Source: Mycobacterium kansasii ATCC 12478 (GTDB taxonomy: Bacteria; Actinomycetota; Actinomycetes; Mycobacteriales; Mycobacteriaceae). Taken from it: a DNA stretch of 64,000 nt. Under the pieces are notes generated by a model that was given only the letters and a program-made list of their open reading frames with translations, did not search any database and was not told the DNA's origin. Positions 24,916-34,131 of this stretch are shown here, piece by piece (the first letter of the stretch is position 1; each line of letters begins with the position of its first letter). The stretch is from assembly GCF_000157895.3 (NCBI RefSeq), contig NC_022663.1, positions 1,674,001 to 1,738,000 on the forward strand, written 5' to 3'. A program made the position numbers and the translations under genes.

Positions 24916-25371
24916 TCATTGTCGCAACAGTTGATGGTGTGGTGCGGTTAGCAGGGCGGTGAAAAGCTCAGCGGGCCTTCGGTCTCCGAGGATGCTCGTA
25001 GGTCGGTGGTTGATCTCGTCCTCGACTGCGCGTAGGTGCTCTGCGGTATAGGCGTCGAGGCTGGTTCTTTTCGGGAAGTATTGCCGTAGCAGACCATTGG
25101 CATTTTCGTTGCTGCCACGCTGCCACGGTGAGCGCGAATCGCAGAAGTAGACCGGCGCACCGGGGTCGGCGGTGATATCGATGTGCCCGGCCATTTCGAT
25201 GCCCTGATCCCAGGTGATGGAGCGCACCAGCGTGACCGGCAAATCGCTCACGGTGCCGGTGATCGCGATGCGCAGGGCATCGGCGTCGCGGGCCGGCAGG
25301 TGCAGCAGCCGGATCAAGCGGGTCTCACGCTCAACGAGGGTGCCGATCGCCGAACTCTGGTGCTTGCCCAC
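24916..25371 (-). mobile_element. IS30-family transposase, N-terminally truncated
   Basis: The 151-residue frame encodes the second half of an IS30 integrase-core transposase: GTLVERETRLIRLLHLP, the second acidic block ITWDQGIEMAGHIDI, then YFCDSRSPWQRGSNENANGL with the third catalytic glutamate in NEN and LRQYFPKRTSL. The helix-turn-helix and first Asp are missing. Short direct motifs (TTTGGCCCCCTGG at about 24885 and ATTGACCCCCTGG at about 25402) flank it. It is not capable of transposition by itself. Confidence 0.8.
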
Positions 25372-25427
25372 AATGAGATCTCCCTCCCACAGGTGAAATT
25401 GACCCCCTGGGGATAGGTGGTTGGTGA

Positions 25428-25709
25428 TTATTCCTCAGTCGTGGCGGCCGCGGGGGTGCGGCCGAGGTCGCGGTCGTTGAGTCGGTAGCTGTCGAGTTCC
25501 TCGGCGCGGCGCAAGGCGCTGCGAAGGCGATCGAGTTCAAGCTCGCGGGCGGCGAGCTGTCCGGCCGGCTCACCGTGGTTACGAGCCTTAGCAAGCGCGC
25601 GGGTGTGGCTAGCGATCATCCGCCGAAACACCGGTGCCGCAGTCTTTTTCGGCCGTGCATGGACGCAGCCGAGGCAGACGGTGGGCAGCCCACATACGTA
25701 GGTGCCCAT
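25428..25709 (-). pseudogene. C-terminal tail of a site-specific recombinase/transposase (tentative)
   Basis: A 93-residue frame, MGTYVCGLPTVCLGCVHARP and onward, has a CxxxxxxCxxC cluster and a long charged helix (GQLAARELELDRLRSALRRA). This resembles the tails of Tn554-type tyrosine recombinases that travel as multi-gene transposition cassettes. No catalytic Arg/His/Tyr domain is present. The start cannot be trusted because sequence upstream is lost. It could instead be a small unknown protein. Confidence 0.35.
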
Positions 25710-25809
25710 GTCGCGCAGGTTGCAGCTGGCCGCGAACGCGGCCCAGGCCTAACCCCCATACACCACGTCCTGGACGTAACTCCCAGCAGCCGGCGCCGGG
25801 GCCAGCGAA

Positions 25810-26091
25810 TCAGGCCAATGATGCAGATTCACGCACCGGGTAACCGTTACGCTCGGCCAGCGACCGCAATCGACCCAACGCAGACGCGCGCAGCCGACCC
25901 GCCTCAGGGATCACGACGCCGGCCCACAGCCCTTGTGCACCCGGCAACTCGACCGCTTCGCGGGCACACGACCACCGACACGGGCAAGCGCGGCACAGTG
26001 CTTTTGCCTGGTCATCGGGACTGGTTGTCCAGCGTTCGGGGTCCTGCGTGCAAGCGCCCAACGGGGCGTCATGCAATACTGGTGCGGTCAT
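25810..26091 (-). CDS. whiB6: WhiB6-like iron-sulfur transcription factor
   Basis: A 93-residue WhiB protein. The four [4Fe-4S] cysteines are C14 (LGACTQDPERWTT), C33 and C36 (ALCRACP) and C42 (SCAREAV), with an extra C38. The glycine turn GLWAGVVIPE and C-terminal LRSLAERNGYPVR match M. tuberculosis WhiB6 (Rv3862c) closely, though this protein lacks about 20 N-terminal residues. WhiB6 is a redox-sensing regulator of ESX-1 genes and lies divergent from espE in M. tuberculosis. Here too it lies divergent from an espE-containing unit across control region copy 2, so regulator and target neighbourhood were duplicated together. Confidence 0.85.
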   Translation of the reverse strand: MTAPVLHDAPLGACTQDPERWTTSPDDQAKALCRACPCRWSCAREAVELPGAQGLWAGVVIPEAGRLRASALGRLRSLAERNGYPVRESASLA

Positions 26092-26199
26092 TCTCGCTAC
26101 GGTCCTTCAAAAAGCAGTGCGGCTTTAATTCCACGCCCCGCCACGCCCCGGAAAACCATAGCACAAACCATCGCATTTCGAACCAGACGGCCTGGCCTA

Positions 26200-26398
26200 A
26201 CTCGTTATAGATGAGCCGGCTTCGTTAGACGAGAGGCTGCGCAAATCATCTTATTCCGGAAAGTAATTCTGGTTTGTTTTGGAAACTTGTTCTGCTTTAT
26301 TTTGGAAGCCAGTTCTGAAAACCACCTCCTGAATTTTGTGCAGGAGGCACGTGAATTCAGCACTATTATTGCAGTAACCCCAAGAGGAAGATTTGGCT
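26200..26398 (+). promoter_or_regulatory. Control region copy 2 with two 23-bp iteron units
   Basis: Starts near CTCGTTATAGATGAGCCGGC. Units occupy 26262-26284 and 26285-26307 (core TTCTG(G/C)TTT(G/A)TTTTGGAA) with a partial third at 26308. A -10-like TATTAT (26364-26369) and AAGAGGAAG precede ATG 26399. It lies between the divergent whiB6-like gene and the chimeric gene, so it may drive both. Confidence 0.7.
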
Positions 26399-26836
26399 AT
26401 GTCTCATCAACCGCGCGCTCTGATGGCTAACCAGAGCGAGATTTTGGCCAGGGCCGACGAGCTGGCCTCCCCGAAAGCGGACCCACAGAGCAGTGCCATC
26501 GTGGGCGCGCAGGCCTTACACGAGGCCAGGAAAATCACATTCTCCGTCGAGAATATGGCCAACCTACCCACCATGGCTCAGCCGGCGACACCACTCAGTC
26601 AGCTCAGCGAGCTCTCGGGGGCAGCCAGCGGGCTCGGCCAACTGGCCACCATGGCCGGCAAACAAGCCCAAATGATCTCCGCCCTGGGCCAACAGAGGAC
26701 CCAACAGCCACCCCTCGCCAATCAGGTCTCCACCGACCACGACACCGCCTGCTCGGGCACGCCCACCGCAGAGCGCGTTTCGGTCGACACCGCAACCGAC
26801 CCTCCCAACCGGGCCAACAGCGCATCCTGTAGGGCC
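26399..26836 (+). pseudogene. espB(N-term)-espE(C-term) chimera with a terminal frameshift
   Basis: The first ~45 residues are EspB-like (MSHQPRALMANQSEILARAD, ELASPKADPQS). The frame then passes directly into an EspE C-terminus (MAQPATPLSQLSELSGAASG, QAQMISALGQQ). A one-base deletion near 26795 shifts the tail out of the usual VDTAT..QRIL ending, so translation would run on to 27022, across the next gene's start. The join is in frame, which suggests recombination rather than random decay. The central ESX helical domain is lost, so a secreted function is doubtful. Confidence 0.6.
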
Positions 26837-26940
26837 ACCCGGGCCACCCCACCACCACGCCGAAGCCTTAACGACCAACACCATCACCAGCCAAAACCAC
26901 CGCCGGCACAACATAAGACCCCGAGGGAGAAAAGTCACCT

Positions 26941-28224
26941 ATGGATGTCTGGCAGCTCTTTTGCGACCTGTGGCAAGACGCGTGGATCGAGCAGACCCCG
27001 GAGGTGGCGGAGATGCTGTTAAAGCAGCCGGCGGCACAAGAGTTGGCAGAAGACTTCCCAGAGAGGCCACGGGGATCCAGTGTGTGCGGTTGGACCATCC
27101 GCGGCCTCAGCGGCCTGCAGCCATTGCTTGGAGACGGGAGCCCCGATCCGGGTGATCGCTTGGCGGCCAGTGGGCCGATGTTCGCTGATGTCAGTGCCCG
27201 GATCGCGGCTCTCATTCCCGATGACGGCTGGCAGGGCTTAGCAGCGCAATCCTATTCAGCCCAGAACCTCGCACAATCACAGCGCGCGAAAATGATGGGT
27301 GATCTCGACCGTCGAACCGGCGAGCTGGTTTCGGCTCAAGCCGAAGCCATTCAAAGAGTTTACTACGTCGTGGTGGCAGAGAGGCTCGCGGTTGCCGGTA
27401 CGTTCGCATTCTGCATTTATTACGAGGTGACAGGTGGGCCTGCTGGCCAAATTCTGTCGTTTCAAGTTGCAGTAGCCGTATGCACCGTTGCGATAATTGT
27501 CCTCTCTGGTTTCCTGATCGACTTGTGGATCACGACATCCCAGAATGCAATCGATCTGCAGGCAGCGACGCAGAAATTGACCGATATGTTGACGATGTTG
27601 CCCACACTCTCCGACACGATTCCCGGATTGCCAGATGGGGCCCTCCCGCCTTCACATACCCGTCCGGAATTCGACGCCGCCAGGCTGCTTGACTTCACCG
27701 GGCCGCTCCCCGAAACACCGGATATCTCCTTGGCTTTCGCCGACTTACCCGGCTCACTCGAATTCAACCTGCCCACCCTACCGAGCCCCGGCTTCCCCGA
27801 TTTCGGCGCACCCCACTTGCCCATCCCCCAGTTGACCGGCATGCCAACCTTGCCCGACCCGTTCTGCGGCGCGGATGGTCTACCCAGGGTGCCCACCGCA
27901 AACGAACTGGCCGCCTCACCCGACTTTTCGGGGGCCCTGGCTGGGCTGCCCATAATGGCTCAGCTAACGGCACCCTTCAGCCGGCTCACCGGGCTCCCGG
28001 GGGCAGCCGGCGGGCTCAGCCAACTCACTAACACAGCCGGTCAACAGGCACAGATGATCTCCTCACTAACCCAACAGGGCGCCCGCCCGCAGGCACCCCC
28101 GGCCGATCAGGTCACCCGGGACGGCGATACCGCCGGCGCCGCCGCGGGCACACCCGGCGCACGGCGCGTTCCAGTAGACGCCGCAACCGACCCCTCCCAA
28201 CAGGGCCAGCAGCGCGTCATGTAA
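26941..28224 (+). CDS. espE: EspE paralogue copy 2
   Basis: 427 residues. The private N-terminus (MDVWQLFCDLWQDAWIEQTP) is tryptophan-rich and acidic. The ESX motif residues are W97 (DDGWQGLAAQ) and Y105 in QSYSAQN, followed by LDRRTGELVSAQAEAIQRV. Two hydrophobic helices lie at about 148-165 and 174-198. The Pro-rich part (LPSPGFPDFGAPHLPIPQL) and a longer GADGLPRVPTANEL insert follow. The tail ARRVPVDAATDPSQQGQQRV is intact. It is the first full member of the main array, with AGGGAGAAAAGTCACCT as ribosome-binding leader. Confidence 0.83.
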   Translation: MDVWQLFCDLWQDAWIEQTPEVAEMLLKQPAAQELAEDFPERPRGSSVCGWTIRGLSGLQPLLGDGSPDPGDRLAASGPMFADVSARIAALIPDDGWQGLAAQSYSAQNLAQSQRAKMMGDLDRRTGELVSAQAEAIQRVYYVVVAERLAVAGTFAFCIYYEVTGGPAGQILSFQVAVAVCTVAIIVLSGFLIDLWITTSQNAIDLQAATQKLTDMLTMLPTLSDTIPGLPDGALPPSHTRPEFDAARLLDFTGPLPETPDISLAFADLPGSLEFNLPTLPSPGFPDFGAPHLPIPQLTGMPTLPDPFCGADGLPRVPTANELAASPDFSGALAGLPIMAQLTAPFSRLTGLPGAAGGLSQLTNTAGQQAQMISSLTQQGARPQAPPADQVTRDGDTAGAAAGTPGARRVPVDAATDPSQQGQQRVM

Positions 28225-28348
28225 GTCCAGCCGGGCCCAGCCATCAACACGCCAAAGCCCTAACAGCCAGCGCCATCCAGCCCAACCAGAACCGGCGCAA
28301 CGTCGGGCCCCAGCGGAAAGTTCAACCCATGAAAGGAGAGTTCCACCT

Positions 28349-29731
28349 ATGAACGGGCCTTCGGTCTCGTCGGACATCTCGTCCGAGTGGTCGGACATCC
28401 AGCGCTTCCTGCGCTCATCCTTGTCTTCCTCTGACGGGGCGGAGACGTTGCCGCCGTCCTGGAGCTTCCCCCCTGACGACGACGCCACCTCGACAGGCTC
28501 GTTCCAGTTCCCGACCGACTCGGAAGATGAGCTCCCGAACATCTCGGACGACAACCCGGAGAAGAGGGTGTTGCGGGGATCCGTTGTTTGCTATGTGACC
28601 TGGTGCGCCCTTGGCGGCATGCTGGGATGGCTGGGCGATGGAAGCCCCGATGCGGGTGATCGCTTGGTGGCCAGTGGGTCGGTGTTCGATGACGTCAGTG
28701 CCCAGATCGCGGCTCTTATTCCCGACGGCGGCTGGCAGGGCTTGGCGGCGCAGGCCTATGTAGGCCAGAACCTCGCACAATCACAGCGCGCGAAGATGAT
28801 GGGTGATCTCGATCGTCTTGCCGGCGGCCTGGTTTCTGCTCAGGCCCCCGCCGTTTCGGACACTCGCAGGTGGCTGCTTTACGAGATGATCACCGTTGCC
28901 GCGGTGGGCGTTGGTTGCTTGGCCCTGGAAGAATTCGGGGGCCCTGCCGGCCAACAGGCATCGCTTGCCGTCGCAGTAGTCGTTTGCGCCGCTGCGCTTG
29001 GTGTCGCCATCGACAAAATGGTCTCGTTGAAGAACACGACGTCCCAAAATGCGACCAACCTGCAGGGGCTGACCCAGAGATTGACCGCTATGGCGACGAC
29101 GTCGCCGACACCGTCTACCCCGATTCCCGGGCTCCCCGACGTGCCCTCGTCCCCAACATCGTCCCCTACCGCGGGCCTACCCGACGACACCGGCCCCCGC
29201 CCCGAGACACCCGATGTCGGTGTGGTGTTGGCGGACTTACCGGGCTCACCTGGAGTCGACGTGCCCGACCTACCGAGCCCCGGTTTCCCCGATTTCGGCG
29301 CTCGCCACCTGCCCATCCCCACCTTGACCGGCATGCCAAATCTCCCCAACGCGTTGCCCGGCCTACCCACGGTGCCCACCGCAGACGAATTCGCCGCGCT
29401 GCCCGACTTGTCGGGCGCCTTGGCCGCTGTGCCCGGCCTGAGCCTGGCCAATCTCCCCACCATGGCGCAGCTGGCGACACCGCTGGGCCAGCTCAGCGGG
29501 CTCTCGGGGGCGGCCAGCGGGCTCGGCCAACTGGCCACCATGGCCGGCCAACAAGCCCAAATGATCTCCGCCCTGGCCCAACAGAGCACCCAACAGCACA
29601 CCACCCTGACCCATCAGGTCACACCGGACGACGACACCCCCGGCGCCGACGCGGGCACAGCCAACGGCCAGCGCGCTCCCATCGACACCGCAACCAGCCC
29701 CTCCCAACCGGGCCAACAGCGCGTCCCGTAG
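28349..29731 (+). CDS. espE: EspE paralogue copy 3 (long acidic N-terminus)
   Basis: 460 residues, the longest copy. Its N-terminal ~70 residues are Ser/Asp/Glu-rich (SSDISSEWSDIQRFLRSSLS) and predicted disordered, unlike any neighbour. The hairpin motif is at W129 (DGGWQGLAAQ) and Y137. The second membrane region ends in IDKMVSLKNTTSQN instead of the more usual IDLWITTSQN. It retains the EspE block NLPTMAQLATPLGQLSGLSG and the tail GQRAPIDTATSPSQPGQQRV, which is close to the M. tuberculosis EspE ending. AAGGAGAG stands upstream of the ATG. Confidence 0.83.
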   Translation: MNGPSVSSDISSEWSDIQRFLRSSLSSSDGAETLPPSWSFPPDDDATSTGSFQFPTDSEDELPNISDDNPEKRVLRGSVVCYVTWCALGGMLGWLGDGSPDAGDRLVASGSVFDDVSAQIAALIPDGGWQGLAAQAYVGQNLAQSQRAKMMGDLDRLAGGLVSAQAPAVSDTRRWLLYEMITVAAVGVGCLALEEFGGPAGQQASLAVAVVVCAAALGVAIDKMVSLKNTTSQNATNLQGLTQRLTAMATTSPTPSTPIPGLPDVPSSPTSSPTAGLPDDTGPRPETPDVGVVLADLPGSPGVDVPDLPSPGFPDFGARHLPIPTLTGMPNLPNALPGLPTVPTADEFAALPDLSGALAAVPGLSLANLPTMAQLATPLGQLSGLSGAASGLGQLATMAGQQAQMISALAQQSTQQHTTLTHQVTPDDDTPGADAGTANGQRAPIDTATSPSQPGQQRVP

Positions 29732-29839
29732 GGCCACCCGGGCCACGCCATCACCACGCCGAAGCCGCCTTAACGGCCAACGCCCTCACCAGCCACCAGA
29801 GCCGGTACAACAACTGACACGGGAGGAAAAGTTCAACGC

Positions 29840-31204
29840 ATGAGTCGAATTGGGTCGGCTTGGCATTTGCAGGCCGAGTTGTTGGGCAACGGTGATCCCT
29901 GGCCACTGGAGCCACCGGCAGGGCTGCAGTGGCCAGAAGAAACACAACACATTCCGCGGAGGCGGGTGCTGCGGCGGGGATCAGTCGTTTGCGCCGCGAC
30001 CGAGTGCGTCCTTGGCGGCGTGCTGGCATGCCTTGGAGATGGGAGCCCCGACACGGGTGATCGCCTCGTGTCCGACGGGTCGATGTTCGACGAAGTCAGC
30101 GCCCATATCGCATCCCTTGTTCCCGGCGATGGCTGGCAGGGCTTAGCGGCGCAAGCTTATTCAGCCCAGAACCTTGCGCAATCACAGCGCGCGAAGGTAA
30201 TCGGAGATCTCGACCAAGAAACCGGTGACCTGGTTTCCGCTCAAGCCGAAGCCGTTCAAGAAGTTCGCTACGTCGTGGTTGCAGAGATCGCTACAGCTGC
30301 CGCTACGTTGGCATTTTGCATTTACGCCGAAACGACTATGGGGCCCACTGGCCAAATCCTGTCGCTTCACGTTGCAGTACCCGTATGCACTGTCGCGATA
30401 GCTGTCTTGGCTGGCTTCCTGATCGATCTGGCGATCACGACATCGCGGAATGCGAGCAAGGCGCAGGAAATGGCCCAGAGATTAGCCGAAATGGTGACGA
30501 GTTTGCCGACATTGCCCGACGCGACTCGCCAGTCGCCGGACGTGTCCTTCCCCTCAGCATGTTGCCCTTCCGATTTCGACGCCGCCGATCACACCCTGGC
30601 CCCCTCTATTGCGGGGCGGCCCAAGCGCAACGGGCCACCTCCAGAAACACCTGACGTCTCCTTGGTTTTCGCTGACTTGCCTGGCTCGCCCGAATTCAGC
30701 GTGCCCGCCGTAGCAACCCCCGGATTCCCCGATTTCGGTGTGCCCCACGTGCCCATCCCCATTTTGGCCCGCTTGCGAAGCTCGCTAGACATTTGGAGCG
30801 CGTTAGCTACTTTCCCCAGCCTGGGCTTGGCAGATCTGCCCACCGTAGCCACGCAGCCGCCAATGGCTCAACTGGCGGCACCGCTAGCCCAGCTCGCCGG
30901 GCTCTCGGGGGCAGCTAGCGCACTCAGCCAACTCACCAACGTGGCCACTCAACGGGCACACACGATCTCCTCGCTCGCCCAGCAAGGCACTCAGCAGCCG
31001 GCAACTCTGGCCGCTCATGTCACCCGAGACCACGACACCCCGAGCGCCGCCACGGCACACCCACCGCCCGGCGCGCTCCCGTCGAGACCGCAACCAGCCC
31101 CTCGCAACCGGGCCGGCAGCGCGTCAGGTGAGGCGCCATCAACGCACCAAAGCCCTGGCGCTCAAAGCCACCACCAGCCAAGACCGGAGCCGGTGCACCG
31201 TTAG
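29840..31204 (+). CDS. espE: EspE paralogue copy 4 (C-terminal tail frameshifted)
   Basis: 454 residues as read. The N-terminus MSRIGSAWHLQAELLGNGDP is private; the hairpin motif is at W99/Y107 (GDGWQGLAAQAYSAQN). Two hydrophobic helices and PGFPDFGVPHVPIP follow. Near 31050 a one-base loss relative to the other copies (GCCGCCACGGCACA where GCCGCCGCGGGCACA is usual) shifts the frame, so the common RAPVETATSPSQPG tail is read as PPPGALPSRPQPAPRNRAG and the protein runs on to 31204. In the ancestral frame the stop would be TGA 31129-31131. If the tail is a secretion or chaperone signal, this copy may be impaired. Confidence 0.75.
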   Translation: MSRIGSAWHLQAELLGNGDPWPLEPPAGLQWPEETQHIPRRRVLRRGSVVCAATECVLGGVLACLGDGSPDTGDRLVSDGSMFDEVSAHIASLVPGDGWQGLAAQAYSAQNLAQSQRAKVIGDLDQETGDLVSAQAEAVQEVRYVVVAEIATAAATLAFCIYAETTMGPTGQILSLHVAVPVCTVAIAVLAGFLIDLAITTSRNASKAQEMAQRLAEMVTSLPTLPDATRQSPDVSFPSACCPSDFDAADHTLAPSIAGRPKRNGPPPETPDVSLVFADLPGSPEFSVPAVATPGFPDFGVPHVPIPILARLRSSLDIWSALATFPSLGLADLPTVATQPPMAQLAAPLAQLAGLSGAASALSQLTNVATQRAHTISSLAQQGTQQPATLAAHVTRDHDTPSAATAHPPPGALPSRPQPAPRNRAGSASGEAPSTHQSPGAQSHHQPRPEPVHR

Positions 31205-31245
31205 ACCCGGCGGAAAAATCAACCCGTGAGAAGAAAGTTAAACCG

Positions 31246-32601
31246 ATGAGTCAACCTTGGGAATCGGACTCGGAAGTCTCGGGCCGCATGTCAGACATCG
31301 GGGACGGCTTCCCCCAGGACGCTATCCCGGACATACCACACGACGACCCGGTGAGGGCGCCGAGAGTGCGGGGATCCGTTATTTGCGCTTCGACCCTGGG
31401 CGGCTTACTGATCGTTCGGGTATCCCTTGGATTTGGCAACCCCGACACGGGTGATCGCTTCGTGGGCAGTGGGTCGAAATTCGACGAAGTCGGCGACCGG
31501 ATCGCGGCTCTTGTTCCCGACGGCGGCTGGCAGGGCTTGGCGGCGCAGGCCTATTTATCCCAAAACCTCGCACAATCGCAGCGCGCGAAGGTAATCCGAG
31601 ATCTCGACCATCAAACCGGCGACCTGGTTTCCGCTCAAGCCCAAGCCGTGGTGAACGCTCGGGAAGCCGCGAATATTGGAATGGTCATCGCTGGAATTGC
31701 GTTGGGAGTATGCGCTACCTGCGAAGCAACGATGGGGCCCCCCGGTCAAATCCTGTCGTTTCAAATCGCGCTATTCATGTGCAGTCCTGCAGTCGCTCTT
31801 GTCGTTGTCTTCCTGATCGAATTAGCGGTCGCGGCCTCCCAGAACGCGAGCAAGCTGCAGGCAATGACCCAGAGATTGACCGATCTGGTAACGAGTTTGC
31901 CGACACGGTCTGGTCCCATTCCCGGGTTAACCGATTCGACTTTCCCCCCAGCACATCCGCGTTCCGAATTCGACGGCGCCGACCCCGTCGTGCCGCCCAC
32001 CATCGCGGGCCTGCCCGACGACACCGCACCCCGCCCCGAGACACCCGATATTTGCTTAGCACTGGCGGACTTACCCGGCTCGCTTGAATTCAGCGTGCCC
32101 AACTTGCCGAGCCCCGGCTTCCCCGATTTCGGTGCGCCTCATTTACCCATCCCCCAGTTGGCCGGCATGCCGAGCCTGCCCAACTCGTCGACCGGCCGGC
32201 CCAACTTGGCCGACGTGTTCGCCGGTGGCATGTCCAACGTTCCCACCGCAGACGAATTGCCCGCGCTACCTGGCTTGGCGGAGGCCTTGGCCGCTATGCC
32301 CAGCCTGAACCTGGCCAACCTGGCCACCATGACCTCGCAGCCCGCGATGGCTCAGCTGGCGGCATCCCTGAGCCAGCTCACCGGCCTCTCCGGGGCGGCC
32401 GGCGGGCTCGGCCAACTGGCCAACACGGCCGCTCGACAGGCACAAATGATCTCCTCAGTGACCCAGCAGGGCGTCCAACAGCTGACCACCCCGGCCGATC
32501 ACGACATCGCCGGCGCCGCAACGGGCACGCCCACCGAACTGCGCGTCCCTGTCGATGCCGCAACCGGTACCTCCCAACGACGCCAACAGCACGTCGCGTA
32601 G
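31246..32601 (+). CDS. espE: EspE paralogue copy 5
   Basis: 451 residues. The N-terminus contains EVSGRMSDIGDGFPQDAIPD, which is shared almost exactly with copy 6, so these two are probably a recent duplicate pair at that end. The ESX motif is W95/Y103 (DGGWQGLAAQAYLSQN). The membrane region, MVIAGIALGVCATC and beyond, differs from copy 6, pointing to segmental exchange between copies. It has an extra proline-rich repeat (SLPNSSTGRPNLADVFAGGM) before the NLATMTSQPAMAQLAASLSQ block. The tail LRVPVDAATGTSQRRQQHV is intact. Confidence 0.83.
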   Translation: MSQPWESDSEVSGRMSDIGDGFPQDAIPDIPHDDPVRAPRVRGSVICASTLGGLLIVRVSLGFGNPDTGDRFVGSGSKFDEVGDRIAALVPDGGWQGLAAQAYLSQNLAQSQRAKVIRDLDHQTGDLVSAQAQAVVNAREAANIGMVIAGIALGVCATCEATMGPPGQILSFQIALFMCSPAVALVVVFLIELAVAASQNASKLQAMTQRLTDLVTSLPTRSGPIPGLTDSTFPPAHPRSEFDGADPVVPPTIAGLPDDTAPRPETPDICLALADLPGSLEFSVPNLPSPGFPDFGAPHLPIPQLAGMPSLPNSSTGRPNLADVFAGGMSNVPTADELPALPGLAEALAAMPSLNLANLATMTSQPAMAQLAASLSQLTGLSGAAGGLGQLANTAARQAQMISSVTQQGVQQLTTPADHDIAGAATGTPTELRVPVDAATGTSQRRQQHVA

Positions 32602-32722
32602 GCCGCCGGGTCGGCCACCACCACGCCGACGCCCGCACGGTCGACGCCGTCATCAGCAAGACCGCGGCCGGTGTGGCGTTTGACCCCAGAGGAGAATCCA
32701 ACCAGTGAGAGGAAAATAACCC

Positions 32723-34027
32723 ATGACTCACCCTTCGCCGCCAATCTCGGACAGGTCGGAGGTCTCGAGCTTAATGTCGGACATCGGGGACGGCTTTCCC
32801 GCGGACGCCATTCACAACGTCCCGGACGCCAACTCGATGAAGGTGCCCGGATCCGTCATTTGTCTTGTGACTGAGTTGGTCCTTGGCGGCGTGTTGCCAT
32901 GGCTTGGAGACGGAAGCCCCGACGGCGGTGATCGCTTCGCGGGTAGTAGGGCGATGTTCGACCGAGTCAGTGGCCAGATCGCAGCTCTTGTTCCGGACGG
33001 CGGCTGGCAGGGCTCAGCGGCGCAGGCCTATTCAACCCGGAACCTCGCACAATCACAGCACACGAAAATGATGCGCGATCTCGACTACCAGATCGGCCAG
33101 CTGGTCTCCAATCAAGCTGAAGCCGTTGAGAGAGTTCGCTCAGTCGTGATCACAGAGATGGTCGCGATAGGCTGCACATTCGCATTTTGCATTTACTGTG
33201 AAGCGACGATGGGGCCGGCTGGAAAAATCCTGTCACGGCGAACTGCAACGGTGATATGTGCTTTTGCGTTAGCTGTCGTCGTTGGCTTTCTGATCGATTT
33301 AGCGATCAGGACATCCCGCAATGCGAGCAAGGCGCGGGCAATGACCCAAAAATTGACCGAGATGTTGACGAGGTTGCCCGCACTGTCCCGCCCGATGTCC
33401 GGGTCGCCCGATATGGCCTTCCTCCCCTCATATTCCCCTTCCGAATACCACACCTTGCCCCCCACCATCGCGGGCCTGCTCGACGTCAACGCGCCCCTCC
33501 CCCAGACAACCGATGTCTCCTTGGTTTTCGCCGACTTACCCGGCGCACCTGAATTCGGTGTGCCCAACCTGCCGGCCCCCGGCTTCCCCGATTTCGGCGC
33601 ACCTCACATGCCCATCCCCCATTTGACCGGTATGCCAACCCTGCCCGACGTGTCCCCTGATGGCCTACCTATGGTGCCCACCAACAATGACTTGGTCGCA
33701 CTGCCCGGCTTTGCGGACGCCTTGGCCACCCCGCCTAGCCGGGGCCTGGCCAAGCTACCCGCGATGGCTCAGGCGACGGCACCGCCAAGCCAGCTCACCG
33801 GTCTCTCGGGGGCGGCCAGCGGGCTCGGCCAGCTGGCCAACACAGCGGGCCAGCAGGCACAAATGATCTCCTCACTGGCCCAGCAGGGCGCCCAACAGCA
33901 CGCCACCCGGACCGGCCACGCCACCCAAGACGACGACACCGTCGGCGCCGCCGCAGACACAACCACCGCAGGACGAGTCCCTGTCGACACCGCAACCGGC
34001 TCCTCCCAGGCGCGCCAGGTCCTGTAA
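32723..34027 (+). CDS. espE: EspE paralogue copy 6
   Basis: 434 residues. The N-terminus shares SEVSSLMSDIGDGFPADAI with copy 5. Motif residues are W95/Y103 (DGGWQGSAAQAYSTRN). The Pro-rich region is shorter than in copies 1-3 (PGAPEFGVPNLPAPGFPDFG). The C-terminal 45 residues (DDDTVGAAADTTTAGRVPVD, TATGSSQARQ) are nearly identical to copy 7, although the N-termini of 6 and 7 differ completely. Similarity therefore switches partner along the gene, the signature of gene conversion. GAGAGGAAAATAACCC precedes the ATG. Confidence 0.83.
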   Translation: MTHPSPPISDRSEVSSLMSDIGDGFPADAIHNVPDANSMKVPGSVICLVTELVLGGVLPWLGDGSPDGGDRFAGSRAMFDRVSGQIAALVPDGGWQGSAAQAYSTRNLAQSQHTKMMRDLDYQIGQLVSNQAEAVERVRSVVITEMVAIGCTFAFCIYCEATMGPAGKILSRRTATVICAFALAVVVGFLIDLAIRTSRNASKARAMTQKLTEMLTRLPALSRPMSGSPDMAFLPSYSPSEYHTLPPTIAGLLDVNAPLPQTTDVSLVFADLPGAPEFGVPNLPAPGFPDFGAPHMPIPHLTGMPTLPDVSPDGLPMVPTNNDLVALPGFADALATPPSRGLAKLPAMAQATAPPSQLTGLSGAASGLGQLANTAGQQAQMISSLAQQGAQQHATRTGHATQDDDTVGAAADTTTAGRVPVDTATGSSQARQVL

Positions 34028-34131
34028 GGCCAGCGGGTGGTGCCATCACCACGCCACCGCCCTAATGCCACTGCCAACATGATCCCAGGCCGGAGCACGC
34101 TGGGGATTAGACCTAAAGGAAAGTTCAAACA

